Below, piece by piece: positions 53,986-63,520 of a DNA stretch of 64,000 nucleotides (within the stretch, counting starts at the first letter, position 1; the number at the start of each line of letters is the position of its first letter). Position numbers and translations under genes: made by a program. The notes under the pieces were generated by a model that did not search any database, was not told the origin of the DNA, and saw only the letters and a list, made by a program, of their open reading frames with translations. This DNA comes from Amphiura filiformis (taxonomy: Eukaryota > Echinodermata > Ophiuroidea > Amphilepidida > Amphiuridae), in assembly GCF_039555335.1 (NCBI RefSeq), contig NC_092640.1:32667887-32731886 (forward strand), in the 5' to 3' direction.

Positions 53986-55539
53986 GGGTAGGTTTACCAT
54001 AAGAAAGAGTGGGCACAGGCCCTGGTAGCTCCTGGCACCACGGTCTTAGGGGGCCAAACTGATGCCTGTGTACATTTGTGTGACTTTGTCCAAATTAATA
54101 TCATACTTGACCATTTTAGCTTTTTGCATAAATTAGTTCCAATTTTATCAATATTCAAGCTTCAATATAGCCAAATTGTTTGCGTGGTTCACGCGCATTT
54201 GTACTATCATAATAGCCACGGATCCAAATTATGTTGCTGTGTGCCAATGACCCTCCAAATAAATCCTCTAATCATATCAGATAAACGCCCTGATTTGGGA
54301 CAAATCTAAATTTTTAAGTATAAAATGAAAATTTCCTTGTGCTTGTATTACATGCAAAATTGTCCCACCAGGAATGTTTCAAGCATTTTCCTCCCTGTGA
54401 CATGTGACCCAGATACCACACCACTGGAAACAGCATTATTAGCCCCCCCCCTCCCAAATAGGCTTTTCTCAAAGCTTGTGTGCCCATTTGGAAAATCGCA
54501 CAATTTGAAAAAAAAAGGAATGCAGAAATTTTATTTCAAGAAAAAATCAGACACTAAATACCTATTTAGCAAGGTACACTTTTTCTCAAATTTGCTTGTT
54601 TGGAATACCCTATCACATTCAATCATGAGAGCCAACTTGGGTACGCACAGATATTTGCATTGAGTGTAGTACACAAAGACCACATGCTTACAGCACACAC
54701 ACATCTTTTGAGAATTTACAAATCATAGTCTTTGGTTGCGCGATTGTGTTGTTCCACAAAAAGTACATTAACACATGATTACGTAGAAGGTGCATGCTCT
54801 CCAGACCGAGAATAAGATATTTTGCCTATAAATACAACAGTGCAAGTTGTTGCAACACATAAGCTTCATATAATCAAGTGAACCCAACACATATGACGGA
54901 GCAGTTACGCAAAAGTGATTGATCTTTTAATTGACCCCTTCAAAATCATGTAGCTGAGAATGCACACACTGGACCACATTATGAGCCTACTAGTACTAGA
55001 ATATTGGATATAAATAAATGTACAGCAATTTAAGTTAAGGATAAAGCCTGGTCATTTAACAGTGTCAAAAGTGTAGCCATAAAGCACTATGGAGCACAAA
55101 CAAGATACAAAAGGCCTGATCAATAATATTCCTGCCAGGGGAGAGTCTACCCCCCCCACATGGCTAGAGCCATCTACATTCCTGGAAAAACATTAAAAAG
55201 TAGCACACCATTTATGGGGATTCAGTTTATCGCATTACCCCAAGAGTCAATTTAGTCTCATGGTCAATGGCACAGTTCATAAACCTCTAATGATTATCCA
55301 AAGCAGATCCACCACACCATTCCCAAATGGCAGAGATTAATTTTATGGCATCGGTAATGATGCCATGAGCTAAAATAGCTTCATATTTGATCACAAAGGT
55401 AAGATTTGATCACAACTACCAATACATGGATTGATGACAGATTTAATACAAGGATTACTTCTGAGATTTAATCATAACTGCCAATAATATGGGTTGATGA
55501 CAGATTACAAGCCTTCCTTCACTTGTTATAATGTACATT
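53986..55539. other. Duplicated intergenic segment
   Basis: No gene. 54550-55500 follows 48800-49900 without the 49202 element. GATTTGATCACAACTACCAA and AAGGATTACTTCTGAGATTT at 55405-55480 are two units of the minisatellite expanded at 63.5 kb. Confidence 0.6.
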
Positions 55540-56044
55540 CATAACCTCATTAATAAACGCGATTTGTGAAAACGCGAACGCAAATCGAGGTCATTAATAT
55601 CTCACAATTGACCGCAAAATGCGTAATTGTTCCAATGTCGCACACAATTGACTTCTGCGTGCGCCGTGCCAGACAGCGTCCAACGAACTGGCGCTGGCTG
55701 GCTGCCGTATTTGGATTGCGCGCTACCATATTTGCACAGATTCTGATACGCACTTTTGTTATTGGTTGTTTTGTTTTAGCCTGATCGATTTTAGGAAAGG
55801 GAAGATGTAAAAATTGTTTATTTTTACAAACTTTTGAGGAAAATGTTGTGTTATTTTGTAAAGTTAAAAGATCAAAGTGACGGTTATGAATGAGGTTAAT
55901 ACTTTGCATCGGTTATATGTCGGGCATTGTGAAAAATCTAAACATTTTGCTTTGGACCTTGGAATATTCCTCGGTTCCAAAGGCAAAATGTTTAGATTTT
56001 TCACAATGCCCTCCAAATAACCGATGCGCAGTTATTAACCTCTA
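55540..56044. mobile_element. Compound inverted-repeat element (copy B, inverted)
   Basis: CATAACCTCATTAATAAACG to GCGCAGTTATTAACCTCTA is the inverse of copy A (23924-24479), including the GC-rich CGCACACAATTGACTTCTG-like part and the stem with AAAATGTTTAGATTTTTCAC. Having both parts in both copies shows it moves as one unit. The flanks differ from those of copy A. Confidence 0.85.
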
Positions 56045-56064
56045 AATGACAAGCTGCTGTGTTA

Positions 56065-56880
56065 GGGGCCGTCCATAATTTTCGCCATTTTCACTTACGT
56101 ACAAAGCGTACGTAAGAGGGAGGGAGGGGGTAAAAATCCTGGGCATGTGTACGTAAGAAAAATGGCGATTTGTTTGAGCAATAAAAAAAATGAAAGTGAA
56201 AAATTATGGTATTTTCCATTCTTTTATTCATTAAGTTACAACCAATTGACCTAAAATTGTTCATTTCGTTTTAACAATTTCTATAACATACCATGCAAAC
56301 ATTGCTTTTCTCTTTAATTTGGTCCTATTTTACATTGATACCAAAATACATTAAGAAAATATTTTCTATCTGCGCTTGGATCAATGGCAGCCAATGCTCA
56401 AGTGTGACACTGTTGCGACAAAAGACATGCATGAAACCCATAGTTTAATTATGCCAAAGGGATGTCCCCCTGGTTCCCCTATATGATGTGATCCTGGGGG
56501 TTCTTGAAAAGAGATAGCCTATTGGGGTGTTCGGCAGATTTTGGGGTGCAAGTTGGTCATTTAGTTTAGATTCGGGCTGCATTTTAAGCTATATTTTATT
56601 GATGGCTCTCGTTTTCATGAAAATATGTTTTGAAAGGAAGGTTTTTTTAGCATTTCTTAACTTAGCTGTAAAAATATTAATCCAGAACCAACTGTCCTCC
56701 TTCAATACTAACCCTAATCAAATCTTTAACCTAAACTCTATTACCACAACCCAATTGTGCTAGAAGTAGTACTCACAATACTTCGCCATTTTATTTGTAC
56801 GTAACTCGAGGGAGGGAGGGGGGTAAAAGTTACGTACGCTTTGTACGTAAGTGAAAATGGCAAAAATTATGGACGGCCCC
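56065..56880. mobile_element. Harbinger-like element, 816 bp, TTA duplication, 51-bp TIRs
   Basis: GGGGCCGTCCATAATTTT is followed by CACTTACGTACAAAGCGTAC, matched at the other end with a single difference over about 51 bases. TTA lies on both sides (56062-56064, 56881-56883). Subterminal GGGAGGGAGG is also mirrored. A 78-codon frame (56527-56763) has no transposase motif. Near-identical ends suggest a recent insertion. Confidence 0.92.
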
Positions 56881-56883
56881 TTA

Positions 56884-57474
56884 GGGGACAGTCCATTTAA
56901 GATGGGTCATTTCTATTAAAATTGGGTACAAGAGTGTATGGAAACTCACTTTTAATAACTAGTCATTCAAATTTAAATTTTTAAGTTGGAACTTTTATTG
57001 CAACAAATAAATTTAAACTACAGCTTTTCTTTCATCAATTTTAGTATACCTTTCCTTGCAAACACATTTCTGATACTGTACTAACATAAAATCCCTTTAA
57101 AAAATTCTTTTTAAGAATCTGTCCTTGCATATATATAATTTATGCTCATGATTTCAGGCATGTGCAATAGCTGTGTGGAGCTAGCCTACAATTGCGATCC
57201 ACCATGTGGTGGTATGTCGATAAACAAGGGTGTATATGAAAATGGTAATCAGGTTAGCACCTGACATTTAAGTCCCCCAATCAACAGGGCCTATTTTTAT
57301 TGAGACACCCTGTATATGCTAGTCTTGCAGTCTTTCTTTATATGTATAGATATACATGTGGTTTGTGTGTATTGGTTACGAACATAAAATAGCTCTGAAT
57401 AGATCTGTATACATGTGATGTGTCATTCACCATATAGATCTACATGTGATAATCAAAGTTTTATATCTCATTAA
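56884..57474. other. Intergenic, no gene recognised
   Basis: GTCCATTTAAGATGGGTCAT and ATTGGGTACAAGAGTGTATG match 50145-50200, so this is part of the duplicated unit. No gene. Confidence 0.5.
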
Positions 57475-57863
57475 GGATGAGCGTTTTGACAGTATTTTTT
57501 GTGGGACATGAGAGCACATCAGACATATCGAATTGCATTCTGAATACAAAGAATGTCTTTCTGATATCAAATAATTATAATTTTTTGAAATTCACGATAT
57601 AATACAAATTTTATGACAAATTATTAAAATTTGATATTTTTCACATTTTTGATATATAACAGTCCTTTTATTTTATAAATCTAATGACATATTCTTAAAG
57701 TGTATATGTAGCTGGGAGGAAAAGCCGACGATCAACTGAAAATTTTGACCTTTTATATTGAAGATATGGATTTTTTTCCCAAAAAGGCCTTAGTTTTTTT
57801 GGTGTTTTGGGAAAAAAATCCATATCTTCAATACGAAAGGTCAAAATTTTCAATTGATAGTCA
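57475..57863. mobile_element. Palindromic MITE with hairpin (truncated right arm)
   Basis: The left arm and central hairpin match 59925-60310 (GAATGTCTTTCTGATATCAA, AAAGCCGACGATCAACTG). The right arm stops abruptly after TTCAATTGATAGTC. Confidence 0.85.
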
Positions 57864-58176
57864 ACAGATAGGCAAGCATACATGTTTATGCACTAACCCC
57901 ACCAACTGTACACTCAACCCATACAGTCCAACTGGGTAGCTCTATCTGGGTCAGGTAACATAAACATGATAAACCACAGCGTCTGTGCATGAACAACCAA
58001 AGCTGCATTTTTAATGAGATAGCATCATATCCAGTATTAGAGTGCGTAGTTCATTGTATATTCTAAATATATTAGACCATTTTTTTCATGGATGGTTAGC
58101 TGTTGGATCAGAACAGGTCATTGGTGGATTTTCCATGGTCAGAGCGATTAGAGGGGTGATAAATTAAAATAGTCTA
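57864..58176. other. Intergenic, no gene recognised
   Basis: No coding or repeat signal. Confidence 0.4.
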
Positions 58177-58586
58177 CTACAGTAGATTAGTATGAGTTCT
58201 GATATGGTTCACAACATTTTTTCTAGCAAAACATTTCTCACAGTACTCACACTGAAGGGGTTTTTCTTTAGTGTGAGTTCTGATGTGGCGTACAAGGTTA
58301 TTTCTATCTGCAAAACATTTTTGACAGTAGTCGCACTTATGGTTTTTCTTTGGTATGAGTTCTGATATGCCTTTTGAGATCTTGGCTCTGACCAAAACAT
58401 TTCTGACAGTATTCACACTGAAAGGGTTTCTCTTTGGTATGAGTTCTGATATGGTTCACAAGGACATTTTGTTGAGCAAAACTTTTCTGACAGTACTCGC
58501 ACTGAAAGGGTTTTTCTTTAGTGTGATTTCTGATGTGGCATACAAGGTGATCTCTGACAGTAAAACATTTCTGACAGTAGTCGCAC
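58177..58586 (-). pseudogene. Frameshifted continuation of ZNF-5
   Basis: After the ZNF-5 stop the array continues in a second frame with three fingers (helix cores TVRDHLVCH, AQQNVLVNH, GQSQDLKRH). A second identical lesion follows (AAACCATAAGTGC where AAACCCTATAAGTGC is expected), then a third frame with two fingers (ADRNNLVRH and a shortened ARKNVVNH) ending at NLL and a stop. The same 2-base loss occurring twice, each followed by GACTACTGT, shows that the damaged linker was itself copied in a later block duplication. Confidence 0.85.
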
Positions 58587-59669
58587 TTATGGTTTTTCTT
58601 TGGTATGAGTTATGATATGCTTTTTAAGATCAGAGCTCTGACAATAACGTTTCTGACAGTACTCACACTGAAAGGGTTTCTCGTTAGTGTGAGTTCTGAT
58701 GTGGAGCACAAGGTGATTTCTCATAGCAAAACATTTCTGACAGTACTCACACTTATAGGGTTTTTCTTTGGTATGAGTTCTGATATGACTTTTGAGATGA
58801 CAGTTCTGACCAAAACATTTCTGACAGTATTCACACTGAAAGGGTTTCTCGTTAGTGTGATTTCTGATGTGGAGCACAAGGTGATTTTTAATAGCAAAAC
58901 ATTTCTGACAGTACTCACACTTATAGGGTTTTTCTTTGGTATGAGTTCTGATATGCCTTTTGAGATCACAGTTCTGACCAAAACATTTCTGACAGTATTC
59001 ACACTGAAAGGGTTTCTCTTTAGTGTGAGTTCTGATGTGGGAAACAAGATGACTTCTGAGAGTAAAACATTTCTGACAGTACTCACACTGAATGGGTTTC
59101 TCTTCAGTGTGAGTTCTGATGTGGTGCACAAGGTAACTACTGTCAGCAAAATGTTTCTGACAGTACTCGCACTTGTAAGATTTTTCTTTGGTATGAGTTC
59201 TGATATGCCTTTTTAGATGAGAGTTACAACTAAAACATTTCTGACAGTACTCACACTGAAAGGGTTTCTCTTTGGTGTGAGTTCTGGTGTGCTGCACAAG
59301 GTTACTTCTGTTAGCATAACATTTCTGACAGTATTTGCACTTGTAAGACTTTTCTATGGTATGAATTCTGATATGCCTTTTAAGATGCCAGTTCTGACTT
59401 AAACATTTCCGACAGTACTCACACTGAAAGGATGTCGTTTTGTCCAAGCAGCTATTAAATTGATACCATATCATCCTGTGGCTATTGAACTGTCTTTGCA
59501 GCTCAGCAGTTTTTGACACGAGTTTCTGATAACACACACATTTGCATCTATGGGCACGTACATATTTAATAAGATGTCTGTTCATGTGGGTTTTCAAATT
59601 TGCCAAAGAGGAATGATTGAGTGTGCAATATGTACAGTGAAATGGTTTCAAGCGTTTCATTGCCAACAT
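58587..59669 (-). CDS. C2H2 zinc-finger protein 5 (ZNF-5), about 360 aa, possibly decaying
   Basis: The first ATG in frame is at 59669 (MLAMKRLKPFHCTYC), with a second at 59660 in the position used by its paralogues. The N-terminal module is complete: finger CTYC to HMNRH, LIKYVRAHRCKC, then a degenerate second finger. Ten fingers follow, with helix cores SQNWHLKRH, ANRSNLVQH, SCNSHLKRH, ADSSYLVHH, TLRSHLVSH, GQNCDLKRH, AIKNHLVLH, GQNCHLKSH, AMRNHLVLH and CQSSDLKKH. Fingers 6-7 and 8-9 are a two-finger block duplication. Fingers 3-5 resemble ZNF-4 fingers 12-14 closely, making ZNF-4 and ZNF-5 near relatives. The frame ends in a linker by loss of two bases, with five further fingers in other frames. 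It may encode a shortened working protein or be an early pseudogene. Confidence 0.82.
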   Translation of the reverse strand: MLAMKRLKPFHCTYCTLNHSSLANLKTHMNRHLIKYVRAHRCKCVCYQKLVSKTAELQRQFNSHRMIWYQFNSCLDKTTSFQCEYCRKCLSQNWHLKRHIRIHTIEKSYKCKYCQKCYANRSNLVQHTRTHTKEKPFQCEYCQKCFSCNSHLKRHIRTHTKEKSYKCEYCQKHFADSSYLVHHIRTHTEEKPIQCEYCQKCFTLRSHLVSHIRTHTKEKPFQCEYCQKCFGQNCDLKRHIRTHTKEKPYKCEYCQKCFAIKNHLVLHIRNHTNEKPFQCEYCQKCFGQNCHLKSHIRTHTKEKPYKCEYCQKCFAMRNHLVLHIRTHTNEKPFQCEYCQKRYCQSSDLKKHIITHTKEKP

Positions 59670-59850
59670 GTATTTAGTGAACTTTAGATAAACCAGACAA
59701 TATTCAAAGATGTAGATCAAGTGACTGTGTGCACCTCAAACCCACCATGAAAGTCAACTCTAGCATAAATGTCCTGGAGTGAAGCAGCAAGCAAAACAAC
59801 ACCAAAGTCCTCACTGGCTTCTGTCTCAGTGAATCAATATATCTGAAATG
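59670..59850 (-). promoter_or_regulatory. ZNF-5 leader with 97-nt candidate exon
   Basis: Acceptor-like ACATTTCAG precedes the exon candidate 59842-59746; donor GTGGGT is at 59745-59740. The layout is the same as in ZNF-3 and ZNF-4. TTTATCTAAAG lies just before the coding start region. Confidence 0.6.
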
Positions 59851-59924
59851 TTAAAACAACAATTAATAAATGTTAGGTATACACCTTTTCAAACCAAGCA
59901 TTGATTTTATACCTTAAGGGATCT

Positions 59925-60555
59925 AGAATGCGCGTTCATGGCGTTTCGACAGTATTTATTGTGGGACATGAGATTGCATTCTGAATACGAAGCATGTCTT
60001 TCTGATATCAAATAATTTTCATTTTTTGAAATTCATGATATAATACAAATTTTATGACAAATTATTAAAAGTTGATATTTTTCAATTTTTGATATATAAC
60101 AGTCCTCGAAATAAATTTTATAAATCTAATGATATATTCTTAAAGTGTATGTAGCTGGGAGGAAAAGCCGACGATCAATTGAAAATTTTGACCTTTTATA
60201 TTGAAGATATGGATTTTTTCCCAAAAGACCTTTTTTTTGGTGTTTTTGGGAAAAAAATCCATATCTTCAATACGAAAGGTCAAAATTTTCAATTGATCGT
60301 CGGCTTTTCATCCCACCTACATACACTTTATGTATAAATCATCAGATTTATAAAGTTTACTTCAAGTACTGTTAAATATCAAAAATATCAATTTTAATGA
60401 TTTGCCATAAAATGTGTATTACATTGCTAATTTCAAAAAATCAAAATTATTTGATATCAGAAGGACATTCTTCGTATTCAGAATGCAATTCGATATGTCT
60501 GATATGCTCTAATGTCCTACAATAAATACTGTCCAAACGTTCATACCCCTTCCCG
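59925..60555. mobile_element. Full-length palindromic MITE with central hairpin
   Basis: Outer arms: GACAGTATTTATTGTGGGAC and its inverse, then TCTGATATCAAATAATT and its inverse. The centre is a stem of about 60 bases per arm (AAAGCCGACGATCAATTG to its inverse, 60170-60310). Relatives at 17690-18045, 20680-20910 and 57475-57863 are truncated. Confidence 0.88.
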
Positions 60556-60698
60556 TAATGGGAAGGGACAAGTAGGGATCTTCTGTACAAAAAGTTGTCC
60601 AACTGTTCCATCAAATAATCACTTAATAGGTGCATATATTTAATTTATAATAGCTCATATTTACATGTACCATTCCATCTGTAAGTAGTGTTAATGGC
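60556..60698. other. Duplicated intergenic segment
   Basis: Short stretch with ATTCCATCTGTAAGTAGTGT, matching 53205-53235. Confidence 0.5.
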
Positions 60699-60870
60699 CA
60701 GAGGCGTAGTGTGGGTCATCCGATTGGGGAGCACCGACCATGATTAAGGGGCACAGAGGCTGATTGGGGGGCACAACCCGTTATTTGACTATTTTCCTAT
60801 GGGATTTTTAAAATTTTGCAATCGATTGGGGGTGGCACGTGCCCTCATGCCCCTATGACGCTACACTACT
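60699..60870. mobile_element. Possible hAT-like insertion
   Basis: CAGAGGCGTAGTGTGGG at the left and CCCCTATGACGCTACACTAC at the right are approximate inverses. Flanks match separate parts of the duplicated unit (near 53220 and 48272). No 8-bp duplication is evident, so this is tentative. Confidence 0.45.
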
Positions 60871-62059
60871 TAAAGCTATATTATAACATTTGCTGAGGAG
60901 GACGCCTCACTGAATTTTTTAATTCATTTTTACACGATTAAATTGTACTTTATTAAACCAATATAGCCTGCAAAAATCAAGACTCTAGGTGCTGTAGTTT
61001 TGTCAAAATCCGAGATTTTGAATAAAGCGCCGGAACCGGCGCTTTATTATTACGATGGAATTATTAGTCGAATGCATACACGATGTTAATAACACACAGT
61101 ACGTACACGGCGTGCAGGACGGTGATATACACAACAAAAGGTCGTACTATAACATGACCGAAGGAGTGGTACGTATTGGCGACATGTGCGCTGGTAGTAA
61201 ATTCCAATTTTATTTGCTTTGCCGTAGTTGTTGGCTCAAAAATAAAGGGATATATCTGACAGTAAAAGCTAACATTTTATGGCAAAGAAATGCTAATCTA
61301 TTTTGTTTGAAAATGTTATAATATGGCTTTAATGGCAGTCTATGTTAACCAATGTTTTTTCAAACTTGACATTGACAAAGGAATATCATCCATGAACATG
61401 AACTTTCAAAAAGCAAGTATTGAACTGAAAATGCACCCCTTCACAAGTATACATGTACATGTACATTGGACATGTATGGCAACTTATTTAATTTCTATCC
61501 GAAGCAAGCATTGGCATTATCTTACTCCCAAAGGAAGTAAATTATAAACTTTCTTGACTCTATACTCTGCATTATATACAACTAGCAAAGCACTTAAACT
61601 CAAAAATGTCAAAAAGTTCACCTGATTTTGTAAAACTTTTTACTCAAAAGACCCTACATTTAGCAAGGTACATGTACCCGGTACCCCTTTGGCTTGTTTG
61701 GGATACCCTTTTCACATTACGTATGTACAGTGCTTTGATCTTGAGAATGATCCTCTTGCGTAATTTTTTGTTCACAGATTTTCAATGTGTCTACCTGTTC
61801 AGTATAAATTCCTCCTGTTTAGTAAACGCTCCCATTTGCTCATTGGTCAGACAATAATACAATGGGTTGTTGGGTAGCTTTGGGTATTATACTACTTTTG
61901 TACAGTGTGAGTTGTTGCAATAGAATAGGATATATATCACATGAACCTAATTACGATCATTTCATTTGATGGAACATTGGGGCAAAACTCGGGCCCTTTT
62001 AAGTAAAGTAATTACTACTATAAAATATGTAGCTGAGAATGCACACACTGGATCCAACT
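60871..62059. other. Duplicated intergenic segment, no gene recognised
   Basis: A plus-strand frame of 88 codons at 61055-61321 (MELLVECIHDVNNTQYVHG...) reads better than random and starts at an ATG just after GGCGCTTTATTATTACG, but no family is recognised. Strings at 61370-61440 and 61600-61690 follow 53300 and 48550-48620. CGCCGGAACCGGCGC at about 61028 is a short perfect palindrome. Confidence 0.4.
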
Positions 62060-62318
62060 GGGTCTATCAATTCTGATATGCCTTTTAAGATGAGTTCTAA
62101 AACATTTCTCACAATACTCACACTGAAAGGATTTCTTTTTGGTATGGGTTCTGACACAAGGTAATTTATGTCAGTAAAACATTTCTGACAGTACTTACAC
62201 TGACAGGGTGTATTTTCATTCCATCAGTTATTAAATCAATACCATATTACCCTGTAGTTATTGAACTGTCTATGCAGCTCACCACTTTTTGACAAGATTT
62301 TCTGACAACACACACATT

Positions 62319-62571
62319 TGTGACCATCCACCACAACTGAGCCCGGATGTCTCCAGTGCCACTATTGAGATATGCTCCATTGAACTTAACAATAAACAAT
62401 AGGAAACAAAGGATTTATTGACTGTTTTATTGATTTTCACTACTTAAATGTCAAGTACTATAGACATGATATACATCATTTTAAAGCTAATTTCAAGCAG
62501 AATATTTTGGTTGAATATCTCAAAAAATGATGATTGGCGACTTCAGGGCTCAGTTGTGCTGGATGGTCACA
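62319..62571. mobile_element. MITE inserted in ZNF-6 coding remnant
   Basis: 253 bp. TGTGACCATCCACCACAACT and its near-exact inverse at the right. The other zinc-finger copies read ACACATTTGCATCTATG without it; here TT is duplicated at the junction. The arms include GAGCCC and extend about 30 bases. Confidence 0.88.
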
Positions 62572-62600
62572 TTTGCATCTATGTGATCGTACATATTTAA

Positions 62601-62825
62601 AGTTTGTTCGGTTATCATAAGGTGGAAAAAATAAGACTCATAATACTGTGTATTGATATAGAATGGCGTGCACGCAGTTGGAGCAATGCTTACGCTAGTT
62701 ATGCGTTGCATAATTCCTGACCGGCGCACACTTATGTAAATTTTCGCGAGTGTGAGTTGGGACTGTCTTGATGTGCGCAGTAACAAAAGGCAATTAATTT
62801 CCGCCTTATATAAGCCGAACAAACT
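62601..62825. mobile_element. MITE with TTAA duplication in ZNF-6 remnant
   Basis: 225 bp. AGTTTGTTCGGTTATCATAA and its approximate inverse (TATAAGCCGAACAAACT). TTAA at 62597-62600 and 62826-62829. The intact copies read TACATATTTAATAAGATG with a single TTAA. The 4-bp TTAA duplication suggests a piggyBac-type integrase. Confidence 0.85.
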
Positions 62826-62935
62826 TTAATATGATGTCTGCTCATGTGGGTTTTCAAATTTGCCAAAGACGAATGATTGACGAAACACTAGTAAATGGTT
62901 TCAAGCATTTCTTTTTACAACATGTATTTAGTGAA

Positions 62936-63095
62936 CCCAACAATATTCAAAGGCGAAAATCAAGTTAGTGTGTTTAAATAAAACTCACCATAGAAGTCAA
63001 CTCTAGCATACATGTCCTGGAGTGCAGCAGCAAGCAATACAAGACCACAGTCCTCCCTGTCTACTGTCTCAGTGAATCAATATATCTGAAATGTT
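62936..63095 (-). promoter_or_regulatory. ZNF-6 leader with 97-nt candidate exon
   Basis: Exon candidate 63085-62989, with acceptor-like context before it and donor GTGAGT (62988-62983), the closest match to the splice consensus among all copies. The leader survives although the gene behind it is dead. Confidence 0.55.
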
Positions 63096-63520
63096 AAAAC
63101 ATTAATAAATGTTTAGTATATCTTTTCCAATCGCATATTGATTTTACACCTTAATGGGCAGGACAACCAGTGATTTCTGTACAAAAAAAGAAGAGCCTGA
63201 TCATTCCACAGGGTCAAAAGTGTGTCCATAAGAAGATGCCCCTGTGCACAATGGAGTGCAAACTAAATCTCAAAAGGGCTGATTTTACTTAATAATATTC
63301 TACCCAGAGTTAGGGCTGTCTACCCCTATGGCTAGAGCAATCTACATTTTGGAAAACTATTAAAAAGTATCAAGTCAACCACACCTATACTAATTGAATA
63401 ATTGGCTGGGGAATAATTTATGGCAATGGTAATGACGTCATGGGCCAAAATAGTCTCATAGTCAATGGCACAGTTCCTTAACCTCTATTCAATGATAACA
63501 GCCGAGATATATGATAACTG
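63096..63520. other. Duplicated intergenic segment
   Basis: Phrases such as GGCTAGAGCAATCTACATTT and GGCAATGGTAATGACGTCAT follow 49660-49780 and 55160-55360. No gene. Confidence 0.6.

Larger units (their letters stand above)
62060..62935 (-). pseudogene. ZNF-6: wrecked sixth zinc-finger copy
   Basis: On the minus strand the N-terminal module (HSSLANLKTHMSRH, then CKCVCCQKILSKSGELHRQF) and about one full finger (QCKYCQKCFTDINYLV) are readable. The start codon context is changed, stops fall in the spacer after the module, and the module is split by two MITEs (62319-62571 and 62601-62825). Removing those insertions in thought restores colinearity with the other copies, not an open frame. It is clearly dead. 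Confidence 0.85.

Noticed and set aside
56527..56763. Possible transposase inside the 816-bp Harbinger-like element
   Set aside because: The 78-codon frame lacks any DDE or DNA-binding pattern and is too short.
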